From Pseudomonadota bacterium (lineage in GTDB: Bacteria; Pseudomonadota; Gammaproteobacteria; Acidiferrobacterales; Acidiferrobacteraceae): a stretch of 49,726 nucleotides of DNA. The notes under the pieces are model-generated. The model searched no databases. It had not been told where the DNA came from and saw nothing but the letters and a program-made list of their open reading frames with translations. Where the stretch lies: NCBI GenBank assembly GCA_021816425.1, contig JAKAXT010000004.1, positions 1 through 49,726 on the forward strand, in the 5' to 3' direction. Below, piece by piece: positions 36,254-45,671 of this stretch. Each line of letters opens with the position of its first letter. The stretch's first letter is position 1. A program made the translations under genes and the position numbers.

Positions 36254-36326
36254 GAACAGTCTCGGGCCTGGAAGGGATTTGCTACTTTAAGGAGAGATGG
36301 GGTGCGAGGCAAGGCGGGAGGCCAAG

Positions 36327-36369
36327 AAAAAAAGGCGCACAGGCCGCATGGAAAATAGGCCGGTGCGCC
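36327..36369 (-). terminator. Intrinsic terminator downstream of 36515..37426
   Basis: On the minus strand GGCGCACCGGCC-loop-GGCCTGTGCGCC followed by TTTTTTT; loop contains ATTTTCCATGC. Confidence 0.75.
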
Positions 36370-36514
36370 CGAGAGGCGACTTCGAGGTCGGCGCGAGCCG
36401 TCTTCGTTCAGGGGCGCCCAAGGGCGCCCGGCCCCGGAGTTTCTTGGGGGTTCCGGCGGGCCGCGGGGCGCGGGACAGGCGAGCGTTTCGCTTCCGCGCG
36501 CACGGCCGGGCGCC

Positions 36515-37426
36515 TTAGTCGGTCGCGAACCCTTCGCGCTTGGCGTCTTGTCTCAGATAGCGCTGGATGCCGGTGGCGTAGATCGTGCCCCATTGCGCGC
36601 GCAGCCCCGTATCGACGTTCCGGTACTGGCTGGCATGCCCGGCCACCAGAGGCTTGCCGTGCGCGAAGCGTTTGCGCAATCGCGCCATGGCCTTCTCCCC
36701 GGCCGGGCTCAAGAGGGCGCGCACGATGGTCGCGCGGACCGTCTCGGGAAGTTTGGCGCTGAGCGAAAAGCCCTGGTTGGGGAAGTGACGGCTGCGCCTC
36801 AGGATCGTCACCTTCGTATGGTTGGGGTCCAGGTAATGGAGGCTCAGCCTCGGGCCTATGCCGAGAGTGCATTGACGGTCGGTCACGGCCTTGAAGATCT
36901 TCTTCCATCCATGCATGTTGTGGATATAGGGTTGGCGGGCGGGGTTCGGGAAAAGGCCCGTCACCCAGAGCGTCCCGAAATTCGGCACGGGCGGGGCGCA
37001 GAGCACGGCCCCGGTGGCGGCCCCCTCGAGGGTCTTCACCGACGACCCCTTCCAGGTGTAGAGGCGCCAGTCCTGCGTTTGCGGCACGCGCGGCCCGAGT
37101 GTCTGGTGGAGATAGTGCAGGCGCCACGAAATGAACTGCGGGCCGTCGAAGTAGATGTCGCCGCGATCCTTCCAGATCCAGAGCTCATAGGTGAGCCAGC
37201 CGTCCGGATGTCTGTAGACCACCGGGTGATGGAGCACCTTCGTGAGGAAGGCCGCGACTGGCCCGTAGTCGCGCAGCCCGCGCGCCGCGGTCTCGCGTGG
37301 TGCCGCGACCAAAACATAAGGCTTGGTCGCCACGACCGCCGCCTGGGCGCCGGACCAGATGGTTGCCGTCGACGCCGCGGCCGCCATCAGCGCGCGCGCC
37401 GCCCCCCACGATTTTTCGTGCTTCAT
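36515..37426 (-). CDS. PhnD-like periplasmic substrate-binding protein (paralog A)
   Basis: Signal peptide; VATKPYVLVAAPRETAARGLRDYGPVAAFLTKVLHHPVVYRHPDGWLTYELWIWKDRGDIYFDGPQF. Close paralog of 38831..39751. Confidence 0.72.
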   Translation of the reverse strand: MKHEKSWGAARALMAAAASTATIWSGAQAAVVATKPYVLVAAPRETAARGLRDYGPVAAFLTKVLHHPVVYRHPDGWLTYELWIWKDRGDIYFDGPQFISWRLHYLHQTLGPRVPQTQDWRLYTWKGSSVKTLEGAATGAVLCAPPVPNFGTLWVTGLFPNPARQPYIHNMHGWKKIFKAVTDRQCTLGIGPRLSLHYLDPNHTKVTILRRSRHFPNQGFSLSAKLPETVRATIVRALLSPAGEKAMARLRKRFAHGKPLVAGHASQYRNVDTGLRAQWGTIYATGIQRYLRQDAKREGFATD

Positions 37427-37485
37427 ATCCTTACTCCCACACCAGGGTGATTATCTTCATAAAACCCGCAAGGTCTAAGCCGGTA

Positions 37486-37514
37486 ACTCTAGCAGGTCTT
37501 CGCCCAAGAGCCAG
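37486..37514 (-). promoter_or_regulatory. Putative extended -10 promoter of paralog A
   Basis: Minus strand CTGGCT-N17-TAGAGT with ACCTGC immediately before TAGAGT; ~60 bp upstream of the ATG. Confidence 0.45.
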
Positions 37515-37632
37515 AGAGGGTCCTCGTGCGCGCCGCGGATGCCGTGCGGGAGGGCGACGGGCGTCTCCGCCTTCGATCCGGGCGCGACGCGGGCGCTATC
37601 CCTTTCGAAGCGGGGGCATGCGCCACGCCCAT

Positions 37633-37675
37633 AAAAAAAGGCGCACAAGCCGCATGGAAAATCGGCTTGTGCGCC
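37633..37675 (-). terminator. Intrinsic terminator downstream of 37718..38800
   Basis: Perfect 13-bp stem GGCGCACAAGCCG / CGGCTTGTGCGCC, 10-nt loop; A-run on + (U-tract on -). Confidence 0.85.
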
Positions 37676-37717
37676 CCGGGCGAGACGGCGCGTGGCCGTC
37701 TCGCCCGCTAGTACCTC

Positions 37718-38800
37718 CTACGGACGGCGCAGCCCATCCTGGTTCAGGATGCGCGTAAAGATGGGCGACTCCAGGGTCTTGATGAAGTCCCGGCGCGCCG
37801 CGCGCTGGCGAGCCGTGAAGTGCCCCTTGATGCGGATCAGGTAGGTGGTGTCGATCTTGTTACCCGGGAGCGGCCGCGGATCGGAGACCGTGCCGCCGAG
37901 CGGGACCAGCGTGAAGACATGGGGGAACACGGCCTTCGTGTACTTGCCGAGCTGGTACATGATGACCGCCACATCCGCCTTGCCGTAGGCCACCGACCAC
38001 GGCTCGTCCCGGTGATGGATGCGCGCCCCGATAAGCCATTTGTCCTTCACGCGGCTGTTGAAGATCGCGTTGAACAGGCGATTCGCGGTCCAGCCCTTCG
38101 GCGGGTGCGGGTCGTGTTTGGCGATCTCGTAGATCGTGCTCGCGTAGTTCAGGAAGGCGCCCGGCTCGTTATAGGGGTTGGGGGTGACGAGATGCACGTT
38201 CGGCCGGCCCAGGTCCCACACGCTGTGGATATGCAGCGGGTTGCCGTGCTTCACAAGCAGGACGTTGCCGCGGCTCTTCATGATCGCCATCGGCTTGCCT
38301 TCCGTAAACCCATGGGCCTCGAGCTTATGTATGAGCCGCGGCGCCGCGATGGCCACTTCGGGCCGGCAGTGCAGATAGAAATTGCCGAAGCTCAAATCGT
38401 CGTGATGCAGCAGTTGGGGAAACGCGACCGGCGGACTCGTCGTGTAGTACCAGCTCCGGATGGTCCTTCCGTAGCGCGGCAGAAGCACTTTGCGCCAGAG
38501 CGTGTTCAGCGCCATGTGGTAGTTGCCTTCGGTGGACACCACCAGATCCACCTTGCGGCAGGCGCCCCTTTCGATGCTGCCGTGCAGATCAAAAAGAAGG
38601 TCCGCGGTCGGATCGGTGAGGTCGGCGGCCGCGGGACGCGCGTTACGCGGCCACATCAGCATCTTGGGCGCGTTGACCACGGGGTGGCCGTGAATGGCGG
38701 GCGCCCCCGGAACGTGCGGTATGCCCTTGGCAAAGGCGCAGGTCGTTGCAGCGGTGAGAAGCACTCCTCCCAGGAGAGTTTTCCATTTATTTTGTTTCAT
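37718..38800 (-). CDS. Periplasmic substrate-binding protein-like (type 2 fold, substrate unknown)
   Basis: Signal peptide MKQNKWKTLLGGVLLTAATTCAFA; GKPMAIMKSRGNVLLVKHGNPLHIHSVWDLGRPNVHLVTPNPYNEPGAF. Confidence 0.65.
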   Translation of the reverse strand: MKQNKWKTLLGGVLLTAATTCAFAKGIPHVPGAPAIHGHPVVNAPKMLMWPRNARPAAADLTDPTADLLFDLHGSIERGACRKVDLVVSTEGNYHMALNTLWRKVLLPRYGRTIRSWYYTTSPPVAFPQLLHHDDLSFGNFYLHCRPEVAIAAPRLIHKLEAHGFTEGKPMAIMKSRGNVLLVKHGNPLHIHSVWDLGRPNVHLVTPNPYNEPGAFLNYASTIYEIAKHDPHPPKGWTANRLFNAIFNSRVKDKWLIGARIHHRDEPWSVAYGKADVAVIMYQLGKYTKAVFPHVFTLVPLGGTVSDPRPLPGNKIDTTYLIRIKGHFTARQRAARRDFIKTLESPIFTRILNQDGLRRP

Positions 38801-38830
38801 GCTCCGTCCTTTTTTATTGGTTTCCGTGTG

Positions 38831-39751
38831 TCAGGGAGCAACCTGTTGACCGGTCGCGAACCCTTCGCGTTTAGCGTCTTGCTTAAGGTAGCGGTCGATG
38901 CCGGACGCATAGACCGTGCCCCACTGCGCATCAAGACTCTGATCCACGTTCCGATACTGGCTGGCATGCCCGGCGACCAGGCGGCGGCCGTGTGCGAAAC
39001 GTTTGCGCAACCGCATCATGGCCTTTTCTCCCTCCGGGCTCAAGAGTGCGCGCACGATGGCTTCACGCGCGCTCTTTGGGAGCTTCCGGCTTATGGTAAC
39101 GGCCTGGTTGGGGTAGTGGGGGCTGCGCTTCAAGATCGTCACTTTCCGGTCGTTCGGGTCCAGGTAGTGAACGCTTAGGCGCGGCCCCACGCCCAGCATG
39201 CATTGATGGCTGGCCACGGCCTTGAATATCCGTTTCCACCCATGCATGTTGTGGATGTAAGGCTGACGGGCCGGGTTCGGAAAAAGGCTCGTCACCCAAA
39301 GGGTTGCGAAATTGGGCACGGGCGGCGCGCACAGCATGGCCCCGGTGGCGGCGTCCGCGAGGTTCTTCACGGGCGAGCCCTTCCAGGTATAAAGCCGCCA
39401 GTCCTGGGGCTGCGGAATTCGTGGTCCGAGCGTTTGGTGAAGGTGGTGGAGCCGCCACGCCCCGAACTGCGGACCATCGAAATAAATGTCTCCGTAATCC
39501 TTCCATATCCAAAGTTCGTAGGTAAGCCACCCATTCGGATGCTTATAGACGACCGGATGATGCAGGACCTTCGTCAAGAAGGCGGCGATCGGCCCATAGT
39601 CCCGCTGGCCCCGCGCCACGGTCTCGCGCGGTGCCGCGACCAGGAGGTAGGGCTTGGTCGATACGACCGCGGCGCGCGCACCGGGGCAGAACGCCGGAGC
39701 CGCCGCCCAGGCCAGGGCGCAGAGCGCCGCCCGTAATCTTGCATATCTCAT
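38831..39751 (-). CDS. PhnD-like periplasmic substrate-binding protein (paralog B)
   Basis: Start MRYARLRAALCALAWAAAPAFC; near-collinear with paralog A over its full length. Confidence 0.72.
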   Translation of the reverse strand: MRYARLRAALCALAWAAAPAFCPGARAAVVSTKPYLLVAAPRETVARGQRDYGPIAAFLTKVLHHPVVYKHPNGWLTYELWIWKDYGDIYFDGPQFGAWRLHHLHQTLGPRIPQPQDWRLYTWKGSPVKNLADAATGAMLCAPPVPNFATLWVTSLFPNPARQPYIHNMHGWKRIFKAVASHQCMLGVGPRLSVHYLDPNDRKVTILKRSPHYPNQAVTISRKLPKSAREAIVRALLSPEGEKAMMRLRKRFAHGRRLVAGHASQYRNVDQSLDAQWGTVYASGIDRYLKQDAKREGFATGQQVAP

Positions 39752-39801
39752 GTCTCGAGGTCCTCTCCCCCTTGATTGGGCCGCAAGGGCCCGGAAAACC
39801 C

Positions 39802-39830
39802 ACTTTAGCAGGTCCCGGCCGAAGGGCCAG
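39802..39830 (-). promoter_or_regulatory. Putative extended -10 promoter of paralog B
   Basis: Minus strand CTGGCC-N17-TAAAGT with ACCTGC immediately before TAAAGT. Confidence 0.45.
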
Positions 39831-40957
39831 GACGCCATCGCGCTATCCCGCGGGCGCCGGGACGACCCCCGGGGGCGGCGGCCGCGATTCGATGACCGAC
39901 GAACCGCGATGATTCCCAAAATAACGGACTCATGGTCGAATGGCGCGCGAGACCCTTGATTCGTATGGTGTCCCCCGTTTTCCGTGGCAACGGCGCAGGC
40001 GCGACGGCCCCTCGCCGGTCGGCCCTTGCTTCGGCATCGGCGCGGCCACCCCTGCGGCGCGCCGTCGCGAACCGTTCGAGGCTGCAAAAGATATTCCCAC
40101 ATTCGCCGCGCGCGTATCCGCCGGCCGTCATGACATCGTTTACCGCGTCACGCGAAAAACTCCGCCGTTCAGGGCGGAGATGGACGGCGCGGAAGCCCGG
40201 TTATGTGAACGCTTTTCGGTCCGGGGTCGCCCACCGAGACGCGGCCGTCGCGCGTCATTTCGAGCAAGGACCGTCCTTGCGCCGGTCGTCTTCCCCGCCA
40301 TCATGACGTCGACGGCCCTGCGGCGTTTTGCGCGCGCGACATGAGCGGCTCCGGGCGCGGGCGGCGACCGCTGCCCGCCTGTTCGCCTCGGCCGCCCGAG
40401 TCGGCATCCGCCCCCACGACCTCGGCGGTCGGCGGCGCGATGGCGCGCGAGCCCCCGACGAACCCGGACGTCGCCTCGTGCGCCTCCCCGGCCGCTTGCG
40501 GCGGGTGCGGGGGCAGGCCGCGCGCGACGGGCCTCGAGGCGTCCCTTCCACGCAGGCGTCCCGCGCCTTTCCCGGGAGGCCCGCCCGCTTCTCGCCACAA
40601 AGCCCGTAATCGCGGCCGGCGTCCGTTGCGGCATCGTGGAGATCCGACGGGCGCGTGCGCCCCGATGGAGCTCCTCCTTGCGCTCCCCTTCGCGTTTCCC
40701 CGGGAGGCACCCCCGGTCGCCCGGCGGTGGCGGAGGGGAGGGAAGACGAATCCATCCCCGCGATTGGTCGCGACCGGGGCCGTGCCGTCGGGCGGCCCCC
40801 GCTCGCAGGCCTTGCGCGCCTGGGCCGCCCGCCTACGATGGACGCATTCCAAAGGCGACGACGCCCCGGGTGACCGTTTTCTCCCGGCCCATCGGTGGCG
40901 CCCCCGCCCGCCCAAGGCCCGGGTGTCGCGGGCGGCCCGCAGGGCCCAGCGCCGTCC

Positions 40958-40986
40958 TTTACCCCGTAGGGGGCGGCCGCTATACT
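40958..40986 (+). promoter_or_regulatory. Putative sigma70 promoter of the DarA/DarB-like cluster
   Basis: TTTACC (40958-40963), 17-bp spacer, TATACT (40981-40986); ~90 bp upstream of the ATG at 41077. Confidence 0.5.
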
Positions 40987-41076
40987 CCTCGCCAGAGCTC
41001 GCCGGCTTTTTGAAGTATCGAACGATCACGGCTTCGGACGCACGAGCGCAGCGTAGGTTGCGGGAAATCAACGATC

Positions 41077-42039
41077 ATGGCAGCGTCGCAGGCCGCAAAA
41101 CGCGTTCTCGTGGTCCACTACTCGCAAACGGGCCAGCTCGCGCGGGCCGTCCAGTCCTTCACGGCCCCTCTTCGCGCCTGCCCGGGCATCGAGGTCGTGG
41201 ACGCGCCCATCGTCCCTCGCGAGCCCTACCGGTTCCCGTGGAGATTCCTCGATTTTCTCGACACCTTTCCGGAGTGCGTCTATCTGGATCCGCCGGCGAT
41301 CGCGCCCGTGGCCTTCGATCCGGACGAGCGCTTCGATCTCATCATCCTGGCCTACCAGGTCTGGTTTCTGTCGCCGTCTCTGCCCATGACGGGCTTTCTG
41401 GGGTCGGACGCGGCCCGGGTGCTCGCGGGAAAGCCGGTCATCACGCTCATCGCCTGCCGGAACATGTGGCTCACCGCCGAGGCGAAGATGGTCGCGCTCC
41501 TCGAACGATGCGGCGCGCGGCTTATCGACAACGTGGTGCTGGTCGACCGGGGGCCGCCGTGGAGCACCTTCATCACGACCCCGCGCTGGCTTTTGACCGG
41601 ACGCAAAGACGCCTTCTGGAAGATCTTTCCCGAGGCTGGCGTGAGCGCCGCGGACATCGAGGGGGCGGCGCGGTTCGGGCGCGCCTTGAGCGTCGCGCTC
41701 CCCTTGCTCTCGGGGGCGCCCACTCAAAGCCTGCTGCGCGGCCTGGGCGCCGTGCGCGTCGACCCTCGCTACATCGCCAGCGAACGCATAGGTCACCGGA
41801 GTTTCCTGCTCTGGGGGCGGCTCCTGCGGCGTATCGGCCCTCCGGGCTCGCGTCCACGACGGGCGGTCCTGGTGCTTTACGCCGTGTTCCTCGCGACCAT
41901 GATCGTGACCGTGTTGCCCTTGACCCTGGCGGCGGCGTGGCTTCTGCGGCCTTTCCTGTCGGGGCGCCTGCGCGAGGCGGCGCGGCGTCTCGAGGCCCCT
42001 TCCGGCAGCGAGTGCGATCGCTGTGGTGACTTTCTGTGA
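41077..42039 (+). CDS. DarA-like dialkylresorcinol biosynthesis protein (flavodoxin-like)
   Basis: KRVLVVHYSQTGQLARAVQSF start (flavodoxin-like), LIILAYQVWFLSPSLPMTGFL, C-terminal TM; directly followed by a DarB-like KAS III. Confidence 0.72.
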   Translation: MAASQAAKRVLVVHYSQTGQLARAVQSFTAPLRACPGIEVVDAPIVPREPYRFPWRFLDFLDTFPECVYLDPPAIAPVAFDPDERFDLIILAYQVWFLSPSLPMTGFLGSDAARVLAGKPVITLIACRNMWLTAEAKMVALLERCGARLIDNVVLVDRGPPWSTFITTPRWLLTGRKDAFWKIFPEAGVSAADIEGAARFGRALSVALPLLSGAPTQSLLRGLGAVRVDPRYIASERIGHRSFLLWGRLLRRIGPPGSRPRRAVLVLYAVFLATMIVTVLPLTLAAAWLLRPFLSGRLREAARRLEAPSGSECDRCGDFL

Positions 42040-43193
42040 ACAAGTCCTTGCTGCGACCCGTCTTCATTACCGCCCTGGGCGCCTTCTTCCCGAACGCGCC
42101 CGTGGACAACGACACGATGGAGGCCGTGCTCGGCCTGGCCGGAGGCGTGCCGTCCAGGGCGCGCCGGCTGGTCCTGGCAAGAAACGGCATAAAGCAACGC
42201 TTCTACGCCATCGACCCGAAGACCCGCGCCCTCACGCACAGCAACGCCGACATGGCCGCCGAGGCGGTGCGGAGCGCGCTCGCGCGCGCCTGCGTGCCCC
42301 TCGCGCATGTGCACTGCCTAGCCTGCGGCACCAGCAGCCCGGATCAGCTGAAGCCCGGCCATGCGCACATGGTGCAGGGCGCGCTCGCCGCGCCCCCCAT
42401 GGAGGTGAGTTCCATCGCGGGTGTCTGCACGGCGGGCGCCACCGCCCTTAAGTATGCCCACATGGCGGTCGCCGGAGGCGGCGCGAACATCGCCGTGAGC
42501 ACGGGCTCGGAACTCGCCTCGAGCTTCATGCGCGCCGAGAACTTCGACGCCGAGCCTGACGTCGAGAGCCTCGAGCGGCGACCGGTACTCGCCTTCGAGC
42601 AGGACTTCCTGCGCTGGATGTTGTCGGATGGCGCGGGTGCCGCCGTCCTGGGCGCGGTCCCCGCGGCCTCGGGCCCGTCTTTGCGCATCGACTGGATCGA
42701 TTGCCTTTCCTACGCCGGTGAACTCCCCGTGTGCATGTACAGCGGCGCGGACAAGGACGCGGACGGACGCCTGCGCGGCTGGCGGGAGGTGTCGCCCGCG
42801 GTGGCGAGCCGCGAGCGGTATTTCACGGTCAAACAGGATACGCGTCTGCTCGACCGGCATATCGTCGAGGCCGCCGTCACGCGCCCCCTGGCGGCGATCG
42901 CCGCCCGACGCAGGCTCATGGCGCGGGACGTCGACTGGTTCCTGCCCCATTATTCCTCCGAGTACTTCCGGCCGCTTTTGAGCAAGGCCCTCGAGGCCAT
43001 CGGTTTTCCCATCCCCCAGGAGAAGTGGTTCAGCAATATGCCACAGAGGGGCAACGTCGGTTCGGCCATGATGTATGTGATGCTCGAGGAACTCCTGTAC
43101 GCGGGCGCCCTCGAAAAAGGTCAGCGCCTCCTCTGTCTCGTGCCGGAGAGCGCGCGCTTCGCGACCTGCTATGTGCACCTCACGGTCGTCTGA
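42036..43193 (+). CDS. Beta-ketoacyl-ACP synthase III-like (DarB-like)
   Basis: IAGVCTAGATALKYAHMAV (Cys), DWFLPHYSSEYF (His), MPQRGNVGSAMM (Asn). Confidence 0.82.
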   Translation: MNKSLLRPVFITALGAFFPNAPVDNDTMEAVLGLAGGVPSRARRLVLARNGIKQRFYAIDPKTRALTHSNADMAAEAVRSALARACVPLAHVHCLACGTSSPDQLKPGHAHMVQGALAAPPMEVSSIAGVCTAGATALKYAHMAVAGGGANIAVSTGSELASSFMRAENFDAEPDVESLERRPVLAFEQDFLRWMLSDGAGAAVLGAVPAASGPSLRIDWIDCLSYAGELPVCMYSGADKDADGRLRGWREVSPAVASRERYFTVKQDTRLLDRHIVEAAVTRPLAAIAARRRLMARDVDWFLPHYSSEYFRPLLSKALEAIGFPIPQEKWFSNMPQRGNVGSAMMYVMLEELLYAGALEKGQRLLCLVPESARFATCYVHLTVV

Positions 43194-43208
43194 GCGAAAG
43201 GCCCGGGC

Positions 43209-43613
43209 ATGAAGGCGAGCGAGGTCCCGCAGGACGATTCGATCCTCGAGGGGCGGCGGCGCGCTTGTTACGCCGAGGATGCGCAGGGCCGCTACGTCGT
43301 GGTGGCAAGCCGCGGCTGGGAGGTGGAGCGCATCGTCAACGAGCACGCCCGGGACGCGTTGCGGGAGGAGCTGGAGGCGGTCCGCCTTCAGGTGGTGGCG
43401 GGGAAGGCGAGCGTCCTTGCCTACCATATGACGGCCTGCCAGATGGATTACCGGCTTCTCGCGGCCAATACGGGGCTTGCGCGCTTTCGCGTGCGCAGAC
43501 ACCTGCGCCCCCGGACTTTCGCGCGGCTCCCCCCGCGCGTGCTCGAGCGCTATGGCCGCGCGCTCGGCCTGCCGGTCGAGGCGCTGCTGCGCCTGCCGGG
43601 GACCGATCGATGA
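43209..43613 (+). CDS. Hypothetical protein in the DarAB-like cluster (possible HTH-like C-terminus)
   Basis: 134 aa, stop overlaps the BtrH-like start (ATGA); conserved order in the cluster. Confidence 0.6.
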   Translation: MKASEVPQDDSILEGRRRACYAEDAQGRYVVVASRGWEVERIVNEHARDALREELEAVRLQVVAGKASVLAYHMTACQMDYRLLAANTGLARFRVRRHLRPRTFARLPPRVLERYGRALGLPVEALLRLPGTDR

Positions 43614-44614
43614 GCGCCCCGCGTTCTTTCCCGCATCGGCATTCGGGGCATTGCGAAACCGGCACGCTCGGGGCGCTTTTGCGCGACCGGGGGCTGGACC
43701 TGCCCGAGCCCTTGTGGTTCGGCATGGGGAGCGGGCTTTTTTTCCTGCACACGGGACTCCTGAGGGTCGGGGGGCTTCCGGTGACCGCCTACCGCGTGGC
43801 GCCGCTTGCCATCGTGCGCAACGCCACCCGTCGCCTCGGCATCCGCATGCGCTATGAGCGTTTCCGCGACGACGGGGCGGCGGCGCGCCGTCTCGAGGAG
43901 CTTCTGTCCCAGGGGCTCGCGGTAGGCCTTCAGGCCTGTGTCTACTGGCTCCCGTATTTCCCTTCGACGATGCGTTTCCAGTTCAACGGCCACAACCTCG
44001 TGGCCTTCGCGCGCGACGACGCGGGCTATTGGCTGAGCGACACTGTGTTCGAGGAGGTCGTCCACTGTCCGCCCGAGGCGCTCGCCCGTGCGCGGTTCGC
44101 GCGCGGCGCCTTCGCCCCGCGCGGTCTCCTGTATTACCCGGAATCGATACCCGCCGATCCCGACATCGGAGGCGCCATACGCGCGGGCATCCGGTCGACC
44201 TGTCGACAGATGCTCGATATTCCGCTCCTGCCCCTGGGCGTGCGCGGCATACGGGCGCTCGGGCGCGATATCGGCCGCTGGCCCGCGCGCCTGGGCACGG
44301 ACCGGGCCCGCGCGCAGGTCGCACAGATCGTGCGCATGCAGGAGGAGATCGGGACAGGCGGCGCGGGCTTTCGTTTCCTGTTTGCGGCGTTTCTCGCCCA
44401 AGCGGCCACGCATCTTGCGGTCCCCGGTCTGCAGGACTTATCCCGGGAGGCGACCGCCATCGGGGACGAGTGGCGGCAGTTCGCGCTGGTGGGTGCCCAC
44501 ATCTGCAAGGGCGCGCGGACCGATGCCGGCGCCTATGGGGAGCTTGCGGCGCTTCTGACCGGCCTCGCCGCCCGCGAGGAGCGCCTGTTTCGGGAGCTGA
44601 GGGCGGCGACATGA
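43610..44614 (+). CDS. BtrH N-terminal domain-like protein
   Basis: HRHSGHCETGTLGALLRDRGLDLPEPLWFGMGSGLFFLH ... FQFNGHNLVAFARDDAGYWLSDT. Confidence 0.72.
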   Translation: MSAPRSFPHRHSGHCETGTLGALLRDRGLDLPEPLWFGMGSGLFFLHTGLLRVGGLPVTAYRVAPLAIVRNATRRLGIRMRYERFRDDGAAARRLEELLSQGLAVGLQACVYWLPYFPSTMRFQFNGHNLVAFARDDAGYWLSDTVFEEVVHCPPEALARARFARGAFAPRGLLYYPESIPADPDIGGAIRAGIRSTCRQMLDIPLLPLGVRGIRALGRDIGRWPARLGTDRARAQVAQIVRMQEEIGTGGAGFRFLFAAFLAQAATHLAVPGLQDLSREATAIGDEWRQFALVGAHICKGARTDAGAYGELAALLTGLAAREERLFRELRAAT

Positions 44615-44663
44615 GCGCGCCCTTGTCTGGCCTCGCCCGGCGCGCGCTGCTAATCTCTTGAAA

Positions 44664-45671
44664 ATGGCCGCCCTGTCCTCCACACCCGCCCCGGAGCCGC
44701 TTGCGCCGCCGCCCGCCCAGACGGATCCCGCGGTCGACATTCAGGACCTCTTCGGCCGTTACCGGCGCGCCGATCGCGATAGCATCGAGGGCGTGAGCCT
44801 GGCGGTGAGGAAGGGCGCGCTGCTCGGACTGCTCGGGCCCAACGGGGCGGGCAAGACCACCCTGCTCAACATGCTCTGCGCCCTCATGCGTCCGCGCGCC
44901 GGCACCATCGCGGTCCATGGTCTGCGGTTCGCGCAGGCCCCCGACGCCTACAAGGATCTGATCGGGCTCGCCCCCCAGTCGCTCGCGCTCTATCCGCGCC
45001 TCACCGCGCGCGAGAATCTCGAGACCTTCGGGCGCCTGAGCGGGCTTTCCGGCGTCCGGCTTCGCGAGCGCGTGGCGTTTGGCTTGGAGTTCGCGGGGCT
45101 CCAGGATCTTTCCCACAGGCGGGTGGAGACCTATTCCGGCGGCCAGCAACGACGGCTGAACCTTGCCACGACGCTGTTGCCCGATCCGCCGGTCCTCGTG
45201 CTGGACGAGCCCACGGTCGGCATCGACCCCCAATCCCGCCACGCCATCCACGAGAACCTCCGGGCCCTGAACCGCGCCGGCAAGACCATCATCTACACCT
45301 CCCATTATCTGGATGAGGTCGAGCAGCTGTGCGACGAGATCGCGGTCCTCGACGGGGGGCGCCTCATCGCCCAGGGCGCGATCGGCGCGCTGCTTGCGCG
45401 CTTCACCGGCAAGCGCATCGAGCTGCGCTTCGATCCCCGCAGCGTGGAGGCCGCGGCCGATATCCTGCGGACCATGGCCGGAGTCGAGGACGTGACGATC
45501 GCATCGCCGCAGCTTGCGCTCGTCACCGACGACCCCTATCGGCGGTTGCCGGCCATTCTGAAGAGGCTGGCGCACGCCCGGATCCGGCCGCTCTCTGTGG
45601 CCGTCGGCGCGCGCGATCTGGAGCAGGCCTTCCTCGCCCTCACCGGCACGCAATTGCGGGACGAGCCGTGA
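44664..45671 (+). CDS. ABC transporter ATP-binding protein
   Basis: GLLGPNGAGKTTLLNML Walker A; YSGGQQRRLNLA signature; VLVLDEPTVGID Walker B. Confidence 0.93.
   Translation: MAALSSTPAPEPLAPPPAQTDPAVDIQDLFGRYRRADRDSIEGVSLAVRKGALLGLLGPNGAGKTTLLNMLCALMRPRAGTIAVHGLRFAQAPDAYKDLIGLAPQSLALYPRLTARENLETFGRLSGLSGVRLRERVAFGLEFAGLQDLSHRRVETYSGGQQRRLNLATTLLPDPPVLVLDEPTVGIDPQSRHAIHENLRALNRAGKTIIYTSHYLDEVEQLCDEIAVLDGGRLIAQGAIGALLARFTGKRIELRFDPRSVEAAADILRTMAGVEDVTIASPQLALVTDDPYRRLPAILKRLAHARIRPLSVAVGARDLEQAFLALTGTQLRDEP

Noticed and set aside
36515-39751. Calling the binding proteins specifically phosphonate transporters
   Set aside because: The fold resemblance does not set the substrate, and no phn genes are present.
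40341-42029. 562-aa + strand ORF overlapping the DarA-like gene
   Set aside because: Different frame from the clear flavodoxin-like protein; low-complexity Arg/Pro/Gly composition.
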